Assembly: GCF_035918155.1 (NCBI RefSeq)
Contig: NZ_CP109327.1
Span: 3,286,001 to 3,350,000, forward strand
DNA: 64,000 nucleotides
DNA from: Streptomyces sp. NBC_01591
GTDB taxonomy: Bacteria > Actinomycetota > Actinomycetes > Streptomycetales > Streptomycetaceae
Reading direction: 5' to 3'
The stretch's first letter is position 1, and the number at the start of each line of letters is the position of its first letter. Shown one piece after another: positions 61,673-64,000 of this stretch. Under the pieces are notes generated by a model. The model worked only from the letters and a program-made list of their open reading frames with translations. It was not told the DNA's origin and ran no database searches. Made by a program: the position numbers and the translations under genes.

Positions 61673-63001
61673 ATGAACTCTGCGGACCTTGGGCGACGGG
61701 TCGGTGTGCCGTCGACCGCGCTCTTCACCGACCAGTACGAGCTCACGATGGTGCAGGCCGCGCTGAAGGCCGGCACGGCCGACCGGCGCTCGGTCTTCGA
61801 GGCGTTCACACGCCGGCTCCCCGAGGGGCGGCGCTACGGCGTCGTCGCGGGCATCGGACGGGTGCTGGACGCGGTGGAGAACTTCCACTTCGACGACGAG
61901 ATGCTCACCTTCCTGCGCGAACAGAACGTCGTGGACGGGCCCACGCTCGCCTGGCTGGCCGACTACCGCTTCAGTGGTGACATCTGGGGCTACCCGGAGG
62001 GCGAGGTGTACTTCCCCGGCTCGCCGATTCTGCGGGTCGAGGGCTCCTTCGCCGAGTGCGTTCTGCTGGAGACGGTGATCCTGTCGATCCTCAACCACGA
62101 CTCGGCGATCGCCGCCGCGGCGTCGAGGATGTCCGCCGCGGCCGGCGGGCGTGGCCTGATCGAGATGGGTGCACGCCGCACCCATGAACTGTCGGCGGTG
62201 GCGTCGGCGCGTGCCGCGTACATCGGCGGCTTCAGCACCACGTCCGACCTGGCGGCGGGCTTCCGCTACAACATCCCGACCGTCGGGACGAGCGCCCACG
62301 CCTTCACGCTGCTCCACGACACCGAGCGCGACGCCTTCCGGGCCCAGGTCGACTCGCTGGGCCGGGGCACGACGCTGCTGGTCGACACGTACGACGTCAC
62401 CGAGGCGGTCCGTACGGCGGTCGAGGTCGCCGGGACCGAGCTCGGCGCGGTACGGATCGACTCCGGCGACCTGCTGCTGGTCGCGCACCGGGTGCGGCAG
62501 CAGCTGGACGAGCTGGGCGCCACGGAGACGAAGATCGTGGTGACGTCGGATCTGGACGAGTACGCCATCGCCTCGCTGGCCGCGGCGCCGGTCGACGCGT
62601 ACGGGGTGGGCACGCAGCTGGTGACCGGCAGCGGACAGCCGACCTGCTCGATGGTCTACAAGCTCGTCGCCCGCGCCGGGTCCGCCGATCCCGCGGAGCC
62701 GATGCGTCCGGTCGCCAAGAAGTCGCTCGGCGCGAAGTCGTCGGTCGGCGGTCGCAAGTGGGCCGCGCGCCGACTGGACGAGCACGGGGTGGCCGAGGCA
62801 GAGGTGATCGGCACCGGTGCCGTGCCCGCGGAGCTGGCCGACCGGCAGCTGCTGGTCGAGCTGGTCAAGGGCGGCGAGGTGATCGCCCGCGAGCCGTTGG
62901 ACACGGCGCGCGATCGGCACATCGCGGCACGGGCGGGGCTGCCGATGTCGGCGGTGCAGCTGTCGCGCGGGGAGCCGGTGATTCCCACGGAGTACGTGTG
63001 A
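61673..63001 (+). CDS. pncB: Nicotinate phosphoribosyltransferase
   Basis: A 442-residue NAD-salvage enzyme that joins nicotinate and PRPP. Characteristic segments are TDQYELTMVQAALKAG, EAFTRRLPEGRRYGVVAGIGR, IEMGARRTHELSAVASARAAYIGGF, GTSAHAFTLLHD (phosphorylated His region), VDTYDVTEAVR, VRIDSGDLL and VGTQLVTGSGQP. It is followed 184 bases later by the nicotinamidase gene, giving two consecutive steps of the pathway. Confidence 0.95.
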   Translation: MNSADLGRRVGVPSTALFTDQYELTMVQAALKAGTADRRSVFEAFTRRLPEGRRYGVVAGIGRVLDAVENFHFDDEMLTFLREQNVVDGPTLAWLADYRFSGDIWGYPEGEVYFPGSPILRVEGSFAECVLLETVILSILNHDSAIAAAASRMSAAAGGRGLIEMGARRTHELSAVASARAAYIGGFSTTSDLAAGFRYNIPTVGTSAHAFTLLHDTERDAFRAQVDSLGRGTTLLVDTYDVTEAVRTAVEVAGTELGAVRIDSGDLLLVAHRVRQQLDELGATETKIVVTSDLDEYAIASLAAAPVDAYGVGTQLVTGSGQPTCSMVYKLVARAGSADPAEPMRPVAKKSLGAKSSVGGRKWAARRLDEHGVAEAEVIGTGAVPAELADRQLLVELVKGGEVIAREPLDTARDRHIAARAGLPMSAVQLSRGEPVIPTEYV

Positions 63002-63185
63002 CGAGGACCGTGCGGTGCGGTGGGCGTGCGGTGCGGTGGGCGGGCGCGCCCGGTCGCCCCTGCGTCCCCGGACGCCGAAAGGCTCCGTTCCGTCCCCTCC
63101 CTATCCGGGTCCGGAGTCTCTAGGCTCGAATACACCCCCATATGCCCCCGACCGCCGACCGTCCCCCACCCGAAGGACACCCGTC

Positions 63186-63770
63186 ATGCACCGCGCCTTG
63201 ATCGTCGTCGACGTTCAGAACGACTTCTGCGAGGGCGGCAGCCTCGCCGTGGCGGGAGGTGCCGATGTCGCCGCCGCCGTCACCGATCTGATCGGGGAGG
63301 CCCAGGCCGGGTACCGCCATGTGGTGGCCACCCGTGACCACCACATCGACCCGGGCAACCACTTCTCCGACCGGCCGGACTTCGAGCACTCCTGGCCCGC
63401 GCACTGCGTGGCCGGCACGGAGGGCGTCGGCTTCCACCCGAACTTCGCCCCCGCGGTCGCCTCGGGTGCGATCGACGCGGTGTTCGACAAGGGCGCCTAC
63501 GCCGCGGCGTACAGCGGCTTCGAGGGCCTCGACGAGAACGGTGTGGGGCTGGCCGACTGGCTGCGGGACCGCCGGATCACCGAGGTCGACGTCGTCGGCA
63601 TCGCGACCGACCACTGTGTGCGGGCGACGGCGCTGGACGCGGTCCGGGCGGGCTTCACGACGCATGTGCTGCTCGACCTGACCGCCGGGGTCGCCGAGAC
63701 GACCACGGAGCGGGCCCTGGAGGAGCTCCGCAGGGCGGGTGTGAAGCTGTCCGGCAAGCCGGTGGTGTAG
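63186..63770 (+). CDS. pncA: Nicotinamidase
   Basis: A 194-residue isochorismatase-fold amidase converting nicotinamide to nicotinate. The catalytic triad is visible: Asp10 in VDVQNDFC, a Lys in FDKGAYAAAYSGFEG and Cys in IATDHCVRATALDAV. The metal site is in HHIDPGNHFS. It feeds the upstream pncB product step. By homology it would also activate pyrazinamide. Confidence 0.95.
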   Translation: MHRALIVVDVQNDFCEGGSLAVAGGADVAAAVTDLIGEAQAGYRHVVATRDHHIDPGNHFSDRPDFEHSWPAHCVAGTEGVGFHPNFAPAVASGAIDAVFDKGAYAAAYSGFEGLDENGVGLADWLRDRRITEVDVVGIATDHCVRATALDAVRAGFTTHVLLDLTAGVAETTTERALEELRRAGVKLSGKPVV

Positions 63771-63860
63771 CGCGGGACGGGCCCGCGGTCAGCCCGGTGG
63801 TGTGGCGCGGGGCGGGCCCGCGGTTCGCGGGGCCTCGCGATCCGCGCGGGGCCCCGCGCC

Positions 63861-64000
63861 TCAGGCCGGCCGCCGGACGGGTATGGCCGGGCGGAGCAGG
63901 GCCCGGATCGGGTGCCAGAGCTCCTGGGCCCGCTCCGGTCTCGCGCGCCAGAGCAGCCCGTCGGGGTGGTGCAGCACGGCGGTGATCTCGTCGGGCGTGG
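63861..64000 (-). CDS. Partial CDS, C-terminal end of unknown protein
   Basis: The right edge holds the last 45 or so codons of a minus-strand gene ending at 63861, with AVLHHPDGLLWRARPERAQE and LWHPIRALLRPAIP near the stop. The start lies outside the window. No family is recognised. Confidence 0.55.
   Translation of the reverse strand, partial: TPDEITAVLHHPDGLLWRARPERAQELWHPIRALLRPAIPVRRPA

Overview
The window looks like a piece of a Streptomyces chromosome. It is very GC-rich with strong G/C bias at third codon positions, uses many GTG starts, and carries actinomycete-typical families: class E sortase with an LAETG substrate, DUF397/XRE (WhiJ-like) modules, CysO-Mec-CysM cysteine synthesis, a DasR-type operator in front of a GlcNAc permease, and a cysteine leader peptide. 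From memory, the right half (bcp, tRNA-Leu, rdgB, rph, PTS EIIB/EIIC, cysM, cysO, mec, permease, DUF2017, clpS, pncB, pncA) follows the S. coelicolor core order.

Layout. 0-6.7 kb: a class E sortase, a SEC-C protein, a 1192-residue polymorphic toxin with a candidate RNase A-like tip and its presumed immunity gene, and a GNAT acetyltransferase. 6.8-20.8 kb: a restriction/defence island. The forward operon encodes a MORC-like GHKL ATPase, a Z1-domain helicase-like ATPase, a NaeI-family restriction endonuclease and a Vsr nuclease. Two Dcm-type cytosine methyltransferases and a frameshifted HNH gene follow. A reverse operon encodes an HNH-fold protein that lacks its histidines, a ParB-like protein, a SNF2/DEAD ATPase and a DUF3883 nuclease-like protein. 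21-28.6 kb: a regulatory/toxin-antitoxin-like zone with two DUF5753 XRE regulators, four DUF397-type small proteins, an anti-sigma-like ATPase, two decayed regulator genes, and a three-gene operon pairing an atypical DUF397 protein with a JmjC-type oxygenase.

28.7-48.8 kb: mixed genes, including a lipoprotein, a winged-helix protein, the LAETG surface protein, an ArsR/MFS pair, a lysine/alanine-rich DNA-binding protein, a chloramphenicol-phosphotransferase-like kinase, an FMN reductase, a MepB-like protein, DUF445, an SGNH hydrolase, a three-gene ABC exporter, a class A PBP, a SugE-type SMR exporter with a structured leader, a GroES-like protein and DUF3618. 48.8-64 kb: conserved metabolism (bcp, rdgB, rph, GlcNAc PTS, MBL hydrolase, cysteine assembly, amino-acid permease, clpS, NAD salvage). 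It is interrupted by tandem HNH genes beside tRNA-Leu and by a remnant of a second PTS EIIC gene.

How they work together. The GHKL, Z1, NaeI-like, Vsr and methyltransferase genes probably form an ATP-assisted restriction-modification system, with the ParB/SNF2/DUF3883 set as a second, possibly cooperating, module. CysM loads sulfur from thiocarboxylated CysO onto a serine-derived acceptor and Mec releases cysteine; the upstream Cys-containing leader ORF suggests cysteine-sensed attenuation. The EIIB and EIIC genes flank a DasR-type operator, consistent with control by aminosugar signals. Family calls rest on motifs read by eye; no database search was run.
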